In this document: piece by piece, positions 9,950 to 18,574 of the stretch
Position numbering within the stretch: the stretch's first letter is position 1
How the letters are laid out: each line of letters starts with the position of its first letter
Source: Xanthomonas massiliensis
GTDB taxonomy: Bacteria; Pseudomonadota; Gammaproteobacteria; Xanthomonadales; Xanthomonadaceae
DNA: 64,000 bases
Assembly (NCBI RefSeq): GCF_900018785.1
Contig: NZ_FCOY01000006.1
Location: 682,001-746,000, forward strand
Reading direction: 5' to 3'
The notes under the pieces: model-generated
Database searches by the model: none
What the model was told of the DNA's origin: nothing
What the model saw: only the letters and a program-made list of their open reading frames with translations
Translations under genes and position numbers: made by a program

Positions 9950-10336
9950 TCAGCGGCCGTTGGCGATGACGTTGGCGATGACGCCGGTGGCCACGGCGAT
10001 CAGCACGTAGCGGTCGTCCACCTTGCGCCACTGGTGGCCGCGCGGCGGGCGCTTGAGGCCATGCGCACGGTAGTCGTTGACCAGGGCGCCGCGCTGGTCG
10101 GGCGGCAGCTTGTCGCCCCGGCGCGGCGGCTGGCGATGGGCGGCCTGCGGCGGCGCCGAGGGATGCGGCTGGGCCTGTCCGGGGCCCTGGGGACGCTGCT
10201 GCTGTTGCGGCTGCGCGTGCTGCGGGGAATCCTGGCCCTGCTTCTGGCGATCGGGCGGCGGATCCTGCGGCGCGGCGGTGGCCAGGCCGGCCGCCAGCAG
10301 CGAGGCGGCCATCAGCGGGGCGATCAGTCGTTTCAT
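9950..10336 (-). CDS. RcnB family periplasmic protein
   Basis: The product (128 aa) has a signal peptide (MKRLIAPLMAASLLAAGLATA) and then a long glutamine/proline-rich linker. The C-terminal RcnB-type module follows, with GDKLPPDQRG, NDYRAHGLKRPPRGHQW and the closing hydrophobic YVLIAVATGVIANVI. RcnB of E. coli is a periplasmic protein that affects nickel and cobalt homeostasis; many relatives have no known role. The low-complexity Gln/Pro linker (about 25-70) is the variable part of the family. The 132 bases upstream to phoU hold no gene and presumably its promoter. Confidence 0.82.
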   Translation of the reverse strand: MKRLIAPLMAASLLAAGLATAAPQDPPPDRQKQGQDSPQHAQPQQQQRPQGPGQAQPHPSAPPQAAHRQPPRRGDKLPPDQRGALVNDYRAHGLKRPPRGHQWRKVDDRYVLIAVATGVIANVIANGR

Positions 10337-10468
10337 CGTGCATCTCCTTGCATGCAGGACCATCCTGCGTGGCTTCGACGCTAGAAGACAGCGGGTGAAT
10401 CGCCTATTAAGTTTTGCCACGATTTTGTGTCGCGAATGTCATGCGGCGACACGAGGCGGCACGAGGCC

Positions 10469-11179
10469 TCAGGGAGAGCCGGTGGTGCTGGTCTCGTCGC
10501 GCTTCTCGCGCGGCGGCAGCGGCTGGTCGCCGTTCACCAGGAACCAGACGTTCTCGGCGATGTTGGTGGCGTGGTCGCCGATGCGCTCGAGGTTCTTGGC
10601 CATGAACAGCAGGTGCGTGCACGGGGTGATGCTGCGCGGATCCTCCATCATGTAGGTCAGCAGCTCGCGGAACAGCGCGGTGTACAGGGCGTCCAGGCGG
10701 GCATCGGCGTCGCGCACCTTCAGCGCCGCTTCCACGTCGCGCGACTGGTAGGCGGCCAGCGCGCCGCGCACCTGCTGGGCGGCCAGTTCACCGAGGGCCC
10801 GCAGGCCCAGGATCTGCGGCATCGGCGGGGCGGTGTTCAGGGCGATGGAACGCTTGGCCACGTTGGCGGCGTAGTCGCCGACGCGCTCGATGTCGGCCGG
10901 CACGCGCAGGCCCACCAGGATCTCGCGCAGGTCGCGCGCCATCGGCCCGCGCAGGGCCAGCAGCATGACGTCGTGGCTGATCGAGCCTTCCAGCGCGTCG
11001 ATGGCCTCGTCGTTGGCGATGATGCGGCGCGCGGCGTTGTCGTCGCGGCGCTCGACCACGTCCAGCGCGGCCTCCAGCTGGGCGACGGCCATCTCGCCCA
11101 TGCGGACGATCTCCCCGGTCAGGCGCTGCAGCTCCTCGTCGTAGCTCTTCACGATGTGGTCGGTGGGCGTGGCGGTCAT
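10469..11179 (-). CDS. phoU: Phosphate uptake regulator PhoU
   Basis: The product (236 aa) consists of two PhoU three-helix repeats (about 15-105 and 118-215). Each carries the metal-binding E/D-xx-D signature, seen as ADIERVGDYAANVAK and KNLERIGDHATNIAEN. PhoU links the Pst transporter to the PhoR sensor and restrains the Pho regulon when phosphate is plentiful. It is the distal gene of the pst cluster, 198 bp after pstB on the same strand. That gap is longer than usual and contains no gene, so phoU could also be expressed independently. Confidence 0.95.
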   Translation of the reverse strand: MTATPTDHIVKSYDEELQRLTGEIVRMGEMAVAQLEAALDVVERRDDNAARRIIANDEAIDALEGSISHDVMLLALRGPMARDLREILVGLRVPADIERVGDYAANVAKRSIALNTAPPMPQILGLRALGELAAQQVRGALAAYQSRDVEAALKVRDADARLDALYTALFRELLTYMMEDPRSITPCTHLLFMAKNLERIGDHATNIAENVWFLVNGDQPLPPREKRDETSTTGSP

Positions 11180-11377
11180 GGCGTATCGAACCTTTAGTTT
11201 TCGGCCGTGTCGGTCGTTGCGGTGGAAGCGGGGTGCTTCGGTTTCTCGTATCTCGTGGAGCGGGCCCTGCCGTCGTCCCGGCAGGTGCTGCGGCTTGCGG
11301 ATGCCCTGGCCCGACCATCCGGGGCGGGCGTCCGCGCCGGCGTCCGCCGCCGACGGGCATTGGCTAGGTGCGGCCCA

Positions 11378-12202
11378 TCAGCCGAAGCGTCCGGTGATGT
11401 AGTCCTCGGTCTGCTTCATGGACGGCTGCGAGAAGATGACCTCGGTGCGATCGTGCTCGATCAGGTCGCCCAGGTACATGAAGGCGGTGTAGTCGCTCAC
11501 GCGCGCGGCCTGCTGCATGTTGTGGGTGACGATGACGATCGTGTAGGCGTTCTTGAGTTCCTCCACCAACTGCTCGATGCGGCTGGTGGAGATCGGGTCC
11601 AGCGCCGAAGTCGGCTCGTCCAGCAGCAGCACGTCCGGACGCAGGGCGACCGCGCGGGCGATGCACAGGCGCTGCTGCTGGCCGCCGGACAGGCCCAGCG
11701 CGCTCTGGCCCAGCTTGTCCTTGACCTCGTCCCACAGCGCGCCCTGGCGCAGGGCCTGCTCGACGCGGTCGTTCATCTCGGACTTGGACAGCTTCTCGTG
11801 GTGGCGGATGCCATAGGCGACGTTCTCGAAGATCGTCATCGGGAACGGCACCGGCTTCTGGAACACCATGCCCACGCGGCTGCGCAGCTGGTTGAGCGAG
11901 TACTTGGGCGAGAGGATGTTCTCCCCGTCCAGCAGCACCTCGCCGGTGGCGCGCAGCTTGGGATACAGCGCGTAGATGCGGTTGAACACGCGCAGCAGGG
12001 TGGACTTGCCGCAGCCGGACGGGCCGATCAGCGCGGTCACGCGCTTTTCCGGGATCTCCAGGTTGATGTTCTTCAGCGCGTGGTACTGGCCGTAGTAGAA
12101 GTCCAGCCCGCGCGCGGCGAGCTTGACCGGCGCATCGGCCAGCGGGGAGCGCTCGGTGACGGCGATGCGCTGGACCGGGGCACCCTGGGTAAGGTCGTTC
12201 AT
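11378..12202 (-). CDS. pstB: Phosphate ABC transporter ATP-binding protein PstB
   Basis: The product (274 aa) is the ATPase of the high-affinity phosphate importer. Visible motifs are Walker [10 protein letters not shown] near residue 60, the family-typical Q-loop [17 protein letters not shown], signature [14 protein letters not shown] and Walker [16 protein letters not shown]. About 20 extra N-terminal residues ([20 protein letters not shown]) precede the canonical domain. The ATG at 12202 lies 17 bp after the pstA stop with a GGA-type ribosome site. It is in the order pstC-pstA-pstB-phoU. Confidence 0.96.
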   Translation of the reverse strand: MNDLTQGAPVQRIAVTERSPLADAPVKLAARGLDFYYGQYHALKNINLEIPEKRVTALIGPSGCGKSTLLRVFNRIYALYPKLRATGEVLLDGENILSPKYSLNQLRSRVGMVFQKPVPFPMTIFENVAYGIRHHEKLSKSEMNDRVEQALRQGALWDEVKDKLGQSALGLSGGQQQRLCIARAVALRPDVLLLDEPTSALDPISTSRIEQLVEELKNAYTIVIVTHNMQQAARVSDYTAFMYLGDLIEHDRTEVIFSQPSMKQTEDYITGRFG

Positions 12203-12219
12203 GACGATGTCCGAAGGAA

Positions 12220-13086
12220 TCAATCGTTGGGGGTCTTGTGGCGCAACAGCAGGGCGCGTGCGCCCAGGCTGACGAGCAGTACGAACACGGTGAGCACCAG
12301 GGCGCCGGCCCAGGCCAGCACCTGCCAGTTCTCGTACGGGCTGCCGGCGAACTGGTTCATCACCACCGGCACCGAGGCCATCGGGCGGAACACGTTGCTG
12401 TTCCAGTACTGGTTGCCGAAGGCGGTGAACAGCAGCGGCGCGGTCTCGCCGGAGATGCGCGCCAGGGCCAGCAGCACGCCGGTGACGATGCCGGCCGCGG
12501 CGCTGCGGTAGAGCACCTGCACGATCACCTTCCACTGCGGGATGCCCAGCGACAGCGCGGCCTCGCGCATCTGCACCGGTACCAGGCGCAGCATCTCGTC
12601 GGTGGTGCGCACCACCACCGGCAGCACGATGAAGGCCAGCGACAGCGCGCCGGCGAAGGCCGAGAAGCTGCCGCCGGTCTGCATCACGTACAGGGTGTAG
12701 ATGAACAGGCCGAGCACGATCGACGGTGCCGACAGCAGGATGTCGTTGACGAAGCGCACCACCGTGCCGGCCTTGCGCGCGTTGCCGTACTCGGACAGCC
12801 AGGTGCCGGCGGCGATGCCCAGCGGCGTGCCGATGGCGATGGCCAGCCCGCACATCACCGCGCTGCCGAAGAAGGCGTTGGCCAGGCCGCCTTCCTGCAT
12901 CGGCGGCGGGGTCATCCTGGTGAACAGGTTCCAGTCGATGCCGGCCAGGCCCTTGGCGAGCAGCGTCCACAGGATCCAGCCGAGGAAGAACAGGCCGAAC
13001 GCGGCGGTCGCGCAGGAAAGCAGCAGGGCGACCACGTTGACCACGCGGCGCCGGTTGTACAGGCGTTGGGAGACGGCGGCGGACAT
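12220..13086 (-). CDS. pstA: Phosphate ABC transporter permease PstA
   Basis: The product (288 aa) is an inner-membrane permease with six predicted helices. The first is near residues 17-42 and the last near 260-280. The cytoplasmic EAA loop that docks on PstB is seen as [20 protein letters not shown]. The periplasmic segment after helix 1 carries the [11 protein letters not shown] stretch common to PstA proteins. It begins 1 bp after pstC ends, so it is tightly coupled. It forms the transmembrane channel together with PstC. Confidence 0.95.
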   Translation of the reverse strand: MSAAVSQRLYNRRRVVNVVALLLSCATAAFGLFFLGWILWTLLAKGLAGIDWNLFTRMTPPPMQEGGLANAFFGSAVMCGLAIAIGTPLGIAAGTWLSEYGNARKAGTVVRFVNDILLSAPSIVLGLFIYTLYVMQTGGSFSAFAGALSLAFIVLPVVVRTTDEMLRLVPVQMREAALSLGIPQWKVIVQVLYRSAAAGIVTGVLLALARISGETAPLLFTAFGNQYWNSNVFRPMASVPVVMNQFAGSPYENWQVLAWAGALVLTVFVLLVSLGARALLLRHKTPND

Positions 13087-13087
13087 G

Positions 13088-14062
13088 TCAGTTGCCCTCC
13101 CGGCGGGACAGGCGCTGCAGCATCAGCCGCGCCGCCGCCAGTACGATGAAGGTGACGATGAACAGCACGAAGCCCAGCGCCAGCAGCGCCGAGCGGTAGG
13201 TCTCGGTGGCCTCGCCGAAATCGTTGGCGATCAGCGCGGCGATGGTGGTGCCCGGCTCCAGCAGCGAGGCCGACAGCTGCACGCTGTTGCCGATCACGAA
13301 GGCCACCGCCATGGTCTCGCCGAGCGCCCGGCCCAGGCCGAGGAACACGCCGCCGATCACCGCCGAGCGGGTGTAGGGCAGGACGATGTCCCAGCTCACC
13401 TCCCAGCGGGTGGAGCCGAGCGCGTAGGCCGATTCCTTCAGCCGCGTCGGCACGGTCATGAACACCTCGCGCATGACCGAGGAGATGAACGGGATCACCA
13501 TGATCGCCAGCACGAAGCCGGCGGTCAGGATGCCGATGCCCAGCGGCGGGCCCTGGAACAGGCGCCCGATCACCGGCAGCGTGCCGACGTGGTCGTTGAG
13601 CCAGGGGGTGACGTACTCGGTCATCACCGGCACCAGCACGAACAGGCCCCACATGCCGTAGATGATCGAGGGGATGCCGGCCAGCAGTTCGATGGCGGTG
13701 CCGACCGGGCCGCGCAGCCAGCGCGGCGACACCTCGGTCAGGAAGAAGGCGATGCCGTAGCTGACAGGCACGGCGATGACCATGGCGATCAGCGAGGTCA
13801 CCAGGGTGCCGTAGATCGGGGCCAGCGCGCCGAACTTGTTCTCCACCGGGTTCCACTCGGTGGAATAGAAGAAGCTCAGGCCCTGCATCTGCAGGGCCTG
13901 GCGCCCGCCCCACAGCATCGACAGCGCAGCGCTGGCCAGGGCGAGCAGGACGAACACGACGGTGGCCACCAGTGCCCAGCGGAACCAGCGGTCGGCGCGG
14001 GCGTCGCGCAGGTCGCGGCCGCTGGGCGCGGTGATCGCTTCGGGGATGAGGGTGGCGTTCAT
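13088..14062 (-). CDS. pstC: Phosphate ABC transporter permease PstC
   Basis: The product (324 aa) is the other inner-membrane permease subunit. About 30 cytoplasmic residues precede the first helix (ALVATVVFVLLALASAALSM). The PstC-typical segments FFYSTEWNPVENKFGALAPI and ELLAGIPSIIYGMWGLFVLV are present, with the EAA loop KESAYALGSTRWEVSWDIVL. It lies 58 bp after pstS1 and 1 bp before pstA. PstC carries the periplasmic docking face for the phosphate-binding protein. Confidence 0.95.
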   Translation of the reverse strand: MNATLIPEAITAPSGRDLRDARADRWFRWALVATVVFVLLALASAALSMLWGGRQALQMQGLSFFYSTEWNPVENKFGALAPIYGTLVTSLIAMVIAVPVSYGIAFFLTEVSPRWLRGPVGTAIELLAGIPSIIYGMWGLFVLVPVMTEYVTPWLNDHVGTLPVIGRLFQGPPLGIGILTAGFVLAIMVIPFISSVMREVFMTVPTRLKESAYALGSTRWEVSWDIVLPYTRSAVIGGVFLGLGRALGETMAVAFVIGNSVQLSASLLEPGTTIAALIANDFGEATETYRSALLALGFVLFIVTFIVLAAARLMLQRLSRREGN

Positions 14063-14120
14063 GGGGGACGGCCCGGGTGCGGAAGACGACGCCCACCTCG
14101 GAGGGTGGGCGTGGCGGGGA

Positions 14121-15209
14121 TCACTTCAGCTCGGTCGACCAGTAGGCCTCGATCTGCTGCACCAGTGCGTCGGGAAGCGGCACGTAGTCCAGCTCGCGCG
14201 CCTGCTCCTGGCCGTGCTCGAAGGCCCACTTGAAGAAGTCCAGCGTGGCCTGGGTATGGGCCGGGTCCTTGGCCTGCTTGCGCACCAGCATGAAGTTGGT
14301 GGCGGTGATCGGCCAGGACTGCGCGCCCGGGGCATTAGTGATGACCAGGTTGAAGTCCTGGGCGTGGGCCCAGTCGGCCGAGGCGGCAGCGGCGGCGAAG
14401 CTCTCGGCGCTGGGCTGCACGAACTCGCCGGCGGCGTTCTGCAGCGCGGTGTAGGTCATCTTGTTCTGCAGCGCGTAGGCCAGCTCGACGTAGCCCACCG
14501 AGCCCTTGATCTGCTGCACGTACGAGGCCACGCCCTCGTTGCCCTTGCCGCCGACGCCGCCCGGCCACTGCACCGAGGTGCCTTCGCCGACCTTGCTCTT
14601 CCAGTCTGGGCTCACCTTGGACAGGTAGTTGGTGAAGTTGAAGCTGGTGCCCGAGCCGTCGGAGCGGTGCACCACGTTGATCTTGACGTTGGGCAGGGTC
14701 ACGCCCGGGTTCTGCGCGGCGATGGCCGGGTCGTTCCACTGGGTGATCTTGCCCAGGAAGATGTCCGCCAGCAGCGCGCCGGTCAGGCGCAGCTGGCCGG
14801 GCTGGAGGCCTTCGAGGTTGACCACCGGCACCACGCCGCCGATCGCCGAGGGGAACTGCGCCAGGCCGGCCTCGGCCAGCTCGCTGCTGTCCAGCGGCTT
14901 GTCGGAGGACCCGAAGTCCACCGTGCCGGCCTTGATCTGGGCGATGCCGCCGCCCGAGCCGATCGACTGGTAGTTGATCTTGTTGCCGGTGGCGGTGTTG
15001 TAGTCGGCCGACCACTTGGACACCAGCGGATAGATGAACGAGGCGCCGGCACCGGAGATGACGGCGGTGGCGGCCTGGGAGCTGCCGTCGGCGGCCGCGG
15101 CGCCGGCCGCGGGCGCGCCGGTGGTGCTGTCGCCGGAAGGCTTGCACGCCGCCAGCGCGGCGACCAGGGCGACGGACAGGAGGGTGATGCGTGCCGGATG
15201 CAGGTTCAT
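14121..15209 (-). CDS. pstS: Phosphate-binding lipoprotein PstS (copy 1)
   Basis: The product (362 aa) is a periplasmic phosphate-binding protein. The N-terminus has a lipobox (VAALAAC, Cys 22) and a Gly/Ala/Ser-rich tether of about 30 residues before the binding domain. This copy is therefore probably anchored to a membrane. Phosphate-site motifs are GAGASFIYPL, YQSIGSGGGIAQI and HRSDGSGTSFNFTNYL. It is 58 bp upstream of pstC and downstream of a second pstS, from which it is separated by an intrinsic terminator. The two copies are closely similar through the binding domain but differ in the N-terminus. No obvious Pho box precedes this copy. Confidence 0.94.
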   Translation of the reverse strand: MNLHPARITLLSVALVAALAACKPSGDSTTGAPAAGAAAADGSSQAATAVISGAGASFIYPLVSKWSADYNTATGNKINYQSIGSGGGIAQIKAGTVDFGSSDKPLDSSELAEAGLAQFPSAIGGVVPVVNLEGLQPGQLRLTGALLADIFLGKITQWNDPAIAAQNPGVTLPNVKINVVHRSDGSGTSFNFTNYLSKVSPDWKSKVGEGTSVQWPGGVGGKGNEGVASYVQQIKGSVGYVELAYALQNKMTYTALQNAAGEFVQPSAESFAAAAASADWAHAQDFNLVITNAPGAQSWPITATNFMLVRKQAKDPAHTQATLDFFKWAFEHGQEQARELDYVPLPDALVQQIEAYWSTELK

Positions 15210-15339
15210 CGGGATGGCTCCATGGGATACGGGCCGGAGTGTCTTCCGGCGGATGACGTCATGAAATGATGTTTTTGTTACACCCTTGTGACCATGCGCC
15301 GGGTTTCTGCGGCCAGGCCGCGCGCGCATCGCCCTGTGC

Positions 15340-15370
15340 AAAAAAAGCGCGGATCCGGGAGGATCCGCGC
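15340..15370 (-). terminator. Intrinsic terminator between the two pstS genes
   Basis: A perfect 10-bp GC-rich stem (15347-15356 paired with 15361-15370) with a 4-base loop is followed on the minus strand by seven consecutive T residues (15346-15340). This is a textbook Rho-independent terminator. It lies just after the stop of pstS copy 2 and before pstS copy 1. It should cap most pstS2 transcripts and let only a part reach pstS1-pstCAB-phoU. Confidence 0.88.
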
Positions 15371-15402
15371 CTGTCGATTCCGGAGGGAGAGAGTCTCCGG
15401 CA

Positions 15403-16422
15403 TCAATACTTCAGATGGGTGGCCCAGTAGCCCTCGATCTGCTTGACCAGCGGCTCCGGCAGCGGGACATAGTCCAGCGCCTTGGCCTGGGCATCGCCCT
15501 TGGCGTACACCCAGGTGAAGAACTCCTTGGCGGCCTTGGCGCTGGTCGCGTTCTTCGGGCTCTTGCGCATCAGGATGAAGTTGGTGGCGGTGATCGGCCA
15601 GGACTGCGCACCGGGGGCATTGGTGATGACCAGGTTGAAGTCCTGGGCGTGGGCCCAGTCGGCCGAGGCGGCGGCCGCGGCGAAGCTGGCGTCGCTGGGC
15701 TGCACGAACTGGCCGGCGGCGTTCTTCATCGCGGCGTAGGCCATCTTGTTCTGCAGCGCATAGGCCAGCTCGACGTAGCCGACGCCGCCGCGGATCTGCT
15801 TGACGTAGGCGGCCACGCCCTCGTTGCCCTTGCCGCCGATGCCGGCCGGCCACTGCACGCTGGTGCCTTCGCCGACCTTGGCCTTCCACTCGGCGTTGAC
15901 CTTGGACAGGTAGTTGGTGAAGTTGAAGCTGGTGCCCGAACCGTCGGAGCGGTGGACGACGGTGATCTTCAGCTCGGGCAGCTTCAGCGACGGGTTGAGC
16001 GCGGCGATCGCCGGATCGCTCCACTGGGTGATCTTGCCCAGGAAGATGTCGCCGAGCACCTTGCCGTCCAGGCGCAGCGCACCCGGCTGCAGGCCCGGCA
16101 CGTTGGCCACCGGCACCACGCCGCCGATCACCGACGGGAACTGGGCCAGCCCGGCGGCGGCGAGCTCCTCGGGCTTGAGCGGCGCGTCGGAGGAGCCGAA
16201 GTCCACCGTCGCCGCCTTGATCTGGGCGATGCCGCCGCCCGAGCCGATGGACTGGTAGTTGACCTGCTTGCCCGTCGCGGCGGCGTAGTCGGCCGACCAC
16301 TTGGACATGACCGGGAAGATGAAGGATGCCCCGGCGCCGGTGACATCGGCAGCCTGGGCGACCAGCGCGAACGAGGCCGCGGCGATGCCGGCGACCAGAC
16401 GGGTCTTGAGCGAATGGATCAC
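15403..16422 (-). CDS. pstS: Periplasmic phosphate-binding protein PstS (copy 2)
   Basis: The product (339 aa) is a second phosphate-binding protein with a cleavable signal peptide (ASFALVAQA then AD), so it should be soluble in the periplasm, unlike the lipoprotein copy downstream. Binding motifs GAGASFIFPV, YQSIGSGGGIAQI and HRSDGSGTSFNFTNYL match the other copy. The start is GTG at 16422, with AGGAG at ideal spacing; it gives a normal signal peptide. A minus-strand Pho box lies about 90 bp upstream. A strong terminator follows the gene, so it may be made in excess over the transporter. Confidence 0.94.
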   Translation of the reverse strand: MIHSLKTRLVAGIAAASFALVAQAADVTGAGASFIFPVMSKWSADYAAATGKQVNYQSIGSGGGIAQIKAATVDFGSSDAPLKPEELAAAGLAQFPSVIGGVVPVANVPGLQPGALRLDGKVLGDIFLGKITQWSDPAIAALNPSLKLPELKITVVHRSDGSGTSFNFTNYLSKVNAEWKAKVGEGTSVQWPAGIGGKGNEGVAAYVKQIRGGVGYVELAYALQNKMAYAAMKNAAGQFVQPSDASFAAAAASADWAHAQDFNLVITNAPGAQSWPITATNFILMRKSPKNATSAKAAKEFFTWVYAKGDAQAKALDYVPLPEPLVKQIEGYWATHLKY

Positions 16423-16512
16423 GGAAAGCTCCTGCAGGGTGGTGCGCCGGCGCCATTGCCGACGATCCGCCCATTGCATGCCGGCTTCGTGATGCTTTGA
16501 AGAACGGTGGAT

Positions 16513-16528
16513 GACAGTCCGGTGACAG
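16513..16528 (-). promoter_or_regulatory. Pho box facing pstS copy 2
   Basis: Read on the minus strand, two CTGTC half-sites lie 11 bp apart (16524-16528 and 16513-16517). That is the spacing of PhoB half-sites in the Pho box. The site is 91-106 bp upstream of the pstS2 GTG, which suits activation by phosphorylated PhoB under phosphate limitation. Confidence 0.75.
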
Positions 16529-16542
16529 CCCGTCCCGGGCGG

Positions 16543-16558
16543 CTGTCTTTTTTCTGTC
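16543..16558 (+). promoter_or_regulatory. Pho box facing the phosphate porin
   Basis: Two CTGTC half-sites (16543-16547 and 16554-16558) flank six T residues with an 11-bp period, and the second continues as CTGTCAG. This is a close match to the PhoB consensus. It is oriented toward the porin gene at 16670 and is the mirror image of the minus-strand Pho box only 15 bp away, so the two genes are likely co-induced. Confidence 0.82.
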
Positions 16559-16569
16559 AGACGCCTGAC

Positions 16570-16584
16570 CCGTGACCGTCACGG
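16570..16584. promoter_or_regulatory. Perfect short palindrome in the porin promoter
   Basis: The sequence CCGTGACCGTCACGG is a 7+1+7 perfect inverted repeat, 12 bp after the plus-strand Pho box and 86 bp before the porin ATG. The position is where a core promoter or a second regulator could sit. The GTGAC/GTCAC arms are not the wider Crp/Clp spacing. No regulator is assigned. Confidence 0.4.
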
Positions 16585-16669
16585 AGCTGACGGAATCTTC
16601 ACAAATCGCTCGAGCAGGCCCGTCTGCGCGTGGCGTTTGCCCTGAAGATCATCACCCGGAGAATTCCAG

Positions 16670-17905
16670 ATGCGTTCTCATTTGCTCGCCACGGCGGTCA
16701 TGGCCGGCCTCGGCCTGGCCGTTTCCTCGTATGCCCAGGCCGCCCAGCCGGCGGCCCCGGCCGTCACCGCCGCCCAGTTGCGCGAACTGCAGGCGCAGAT
16801 CGCCGCCCTGCAGAGCCAGGTACAGCAGTTGCAGGCCCAGTCCGAACAGCAGCAGGCCCAGGCCGATGCCCAGTCCGAGGTCAACGTGACCCAGGCACAG
16901 GCGATCGAGGCGGCGCAGACCTCGGCCAGCAAGGTCGATTCGCTGGCCAAGTTCGTCAACGACACCAAGGTCGGCGGCCGCATGTTCTTCGACCTGAGCA
17001 ACATCGACAAGACCAGCAACGGCCAGAAGACCTCGGCCAGCGGCACCGGCGTGGACGTCAAGCGCTTCTACCTGACCGTCGACCACAAGTTCAACGACAT
17101 CTGGTCGGCCAACCTGACCACCGACTTCCAGTACAGCTCGGCGATTTCCAGCACCGAGCTGTTCGTCAAGAACGCCTATGTGCAGGGTGCGTTCGACAAG
17201 GCCTTCGTGCTCAAGATCGGTGCGGCGGGCATGCCGTGGATCGGGTACGTGGAGAAGTTCTACGGCTACCGCTACGTCGAGAACACCCTGACCGACCGCC
17301 TGAAGTACGGCAACTCCGCCGACTGGGGCCTGCACGCTTCCGGCGACCTGGGCACGCAGTTCAACTACGCCGCCTCGGTGGTCAACGGCGCCGGCTACAA
17401 GAACCCGACACGCGGCAAGGGCATGGACGTGGAAGGCCGCGTCGCCTACCAGCCCAACGCCAACTTCGCCGTCGCCGTGGGCGGCTACTCCGGCAAGCTG
17501 GGCAAGGAGACCGACGTCACCGACGCCGACCACACCTACACCCGCGGCGACGTCATGGTGGCCTATGCCAGCCCGGCGTTCCGCCTGGGTGGCGAGTACT
17601 TCCAGGCCAAGAACCTCAACAACGTGCTGACCGTGGCCAGCGACAAGAGCAGCGGCTGGTCGCTGTGGGGCAGCGTGGCGCTGGGCGACAAGGGCATCAA
17701 CGCCTTCGCCCGCTACGACAAGACCGACCTGAGCAAGACCCTGGACCCGACGCTGGCCGACAAGTACTGGAACCTCGGCGTCGAGTTCCCGGTGTTCAAG
17801 AACCTGAAGCTGGCCACCGTGTACAAGTACACGCACCAGGACAACAACAGCAGCAAGGACGACGAGACCAAGGAATTCGGCGTCTGGGGCGACCTGAGCT
17901 TCTGA
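16670..17905 (+). CDS. Phosphate-selective porin (OprO/OprP family)
   Basis: The product (411 aa) is an outer-membrane porin for phosphate or polyphosphate. A signal peptide ends AQA at about residue 24. A coiled-coil segment (about 36-90, rich in Gln/Ala/Leu) precedes the barrel, as in OprO/OprP trimers. The barrel starts at VGGRMFFDLSNI and ends with the aromatic-terminal strand EFGVWGDLSF; a final Phe is the classical assembly signal. A Pho box lies about 112 bp upstream and the gene is divergent from pstS2, so porin, binding protein and transporter form one phosphate-uptake module. An intrinsic terminator follows. Anion selectivity is inferred from family and context. Confidence 0.92.
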   Translation: MRSHLLATAVMAGLGLAVSSYAQAAQPAAPAVTAAQLRELQAQIAALQSQVQQLQAQSEQQQAQADAQSEVNVTQAQAIEAAQTSASKVDSLAKFVNDTKVGGRMFFDLSNIDKTSNGQKTSASGTGVDVKRFYLTVDHKFNDIWSANLTTDFQYSSAISSTELFVKNAYVQGAFDKAFVLKIGAAGMPWIGYVEKFYGYRYVENTLTDRLKYGNSADWGLHASGDLGTQFNYAASVVNGAGYKNPTRGKGMDVEGRVAYQPNANFAVAVGGYSGKLGKETDVTDADHTYTRGDVMVAYASPAFRLGGEYFQAKNLNNVLTVASDKSSGWSLWGSVALGDKGINAFARYDKTDLSKTLDPTLADKYWNLGVEFPVFKNLKLATVYKYTHQDNNSSKDDETKEFGVWGDLSF

Positions 17906-17930
17906 TTCCTGCAGGTTCGTGGCCTACCGG

Positions 17931-17961
17931 CGGCGGCGAGGCAGCACCTCGCCGCCGTTTT
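17931..17961 (+). terminator. Intrinsic terminator of the porin gene
   Basis: A perfect 11-bp stem (17931-17941 with 17947-17957) and a 5-base loop (CAGCA) are followed by TTTT. It starts 25 bp after the porin stop codon. Confidence 0.82.
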
Positions 17962-18574
17962 CGTGTCCGGCGTTTGCGCGTGCTCCGGTCGGGCATCCAC
18001 GATGCGCGGCGCCGGGATCCGGTGATGGCGCGGGTTCGATGGCGCATCGGCGCCGCCGGCAGGCGGTCGGTTCGCGGTGCCGGAATTCCAGGGCGCCGCC
18101 GATGCCCGGGTACCGGCCACCCCGGTTGCCCGGCGACGTGGCCCCTGGCCAGGGGATCTCTTGCCGGAGGTATCTCTTCGGTGCCGGAAGACGCGCTGCA
18201 CCGGTGTCCGAATCCGGGTGGCAGGGTTCCCGCCTGCGCGGCTCGGCGGCCGCGCTGCCATGGGTTACCCGCATCGATTCGTCCCGACAGCCAGGCCAGG
18301 CCCGTCGCCGCCGCGCGGGGCGTGCCGTGGAACGATGCTCGTCCGGCATCGCGGCATCGCATCGCTCCCGGTCACGCCCCGCGTTGGCAGCCGGGCGAGG
18401 GGTGTTGGCAAAACCCGCGCCAGGCGTGCCGTGGAAGACGAGGCGTGCTTGCAAGGTGCCGGCCAGCCGGAGCGGGGCCGGGGAGGGCCGAAGACAGGGG
18501 CGGGACGTGACAGGTGCAGGCCATGACAGCTCCGGGGCGTCGCTGGCACCGCGGCGCTACCGGGGCGCGATGGC
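17962..18574. other. Intergenic region without a recognisable gene
   Basis: About 610 bases separate the porin terminator from the end of nth. The open frames that cross it are Arg/Pro-rich with no domain or plausible start. The phrase CGTGCCGTGGAA occurs twice about 105 bp apart (near 18325 and 18427), which may be a decayed duplication. I see no RNA gene, terminator or intact repeat. Confidence 0.45.

Noticed and set aside
15253-15262. ATGACGTCAT palindrome upstream of the pstS lipoprotein gene as a Pho box
   Set aside because: It is a perfect 10-bp palindrome but lacks the direct CTGTC repeats with 11-bp period seen at the other two promoters.
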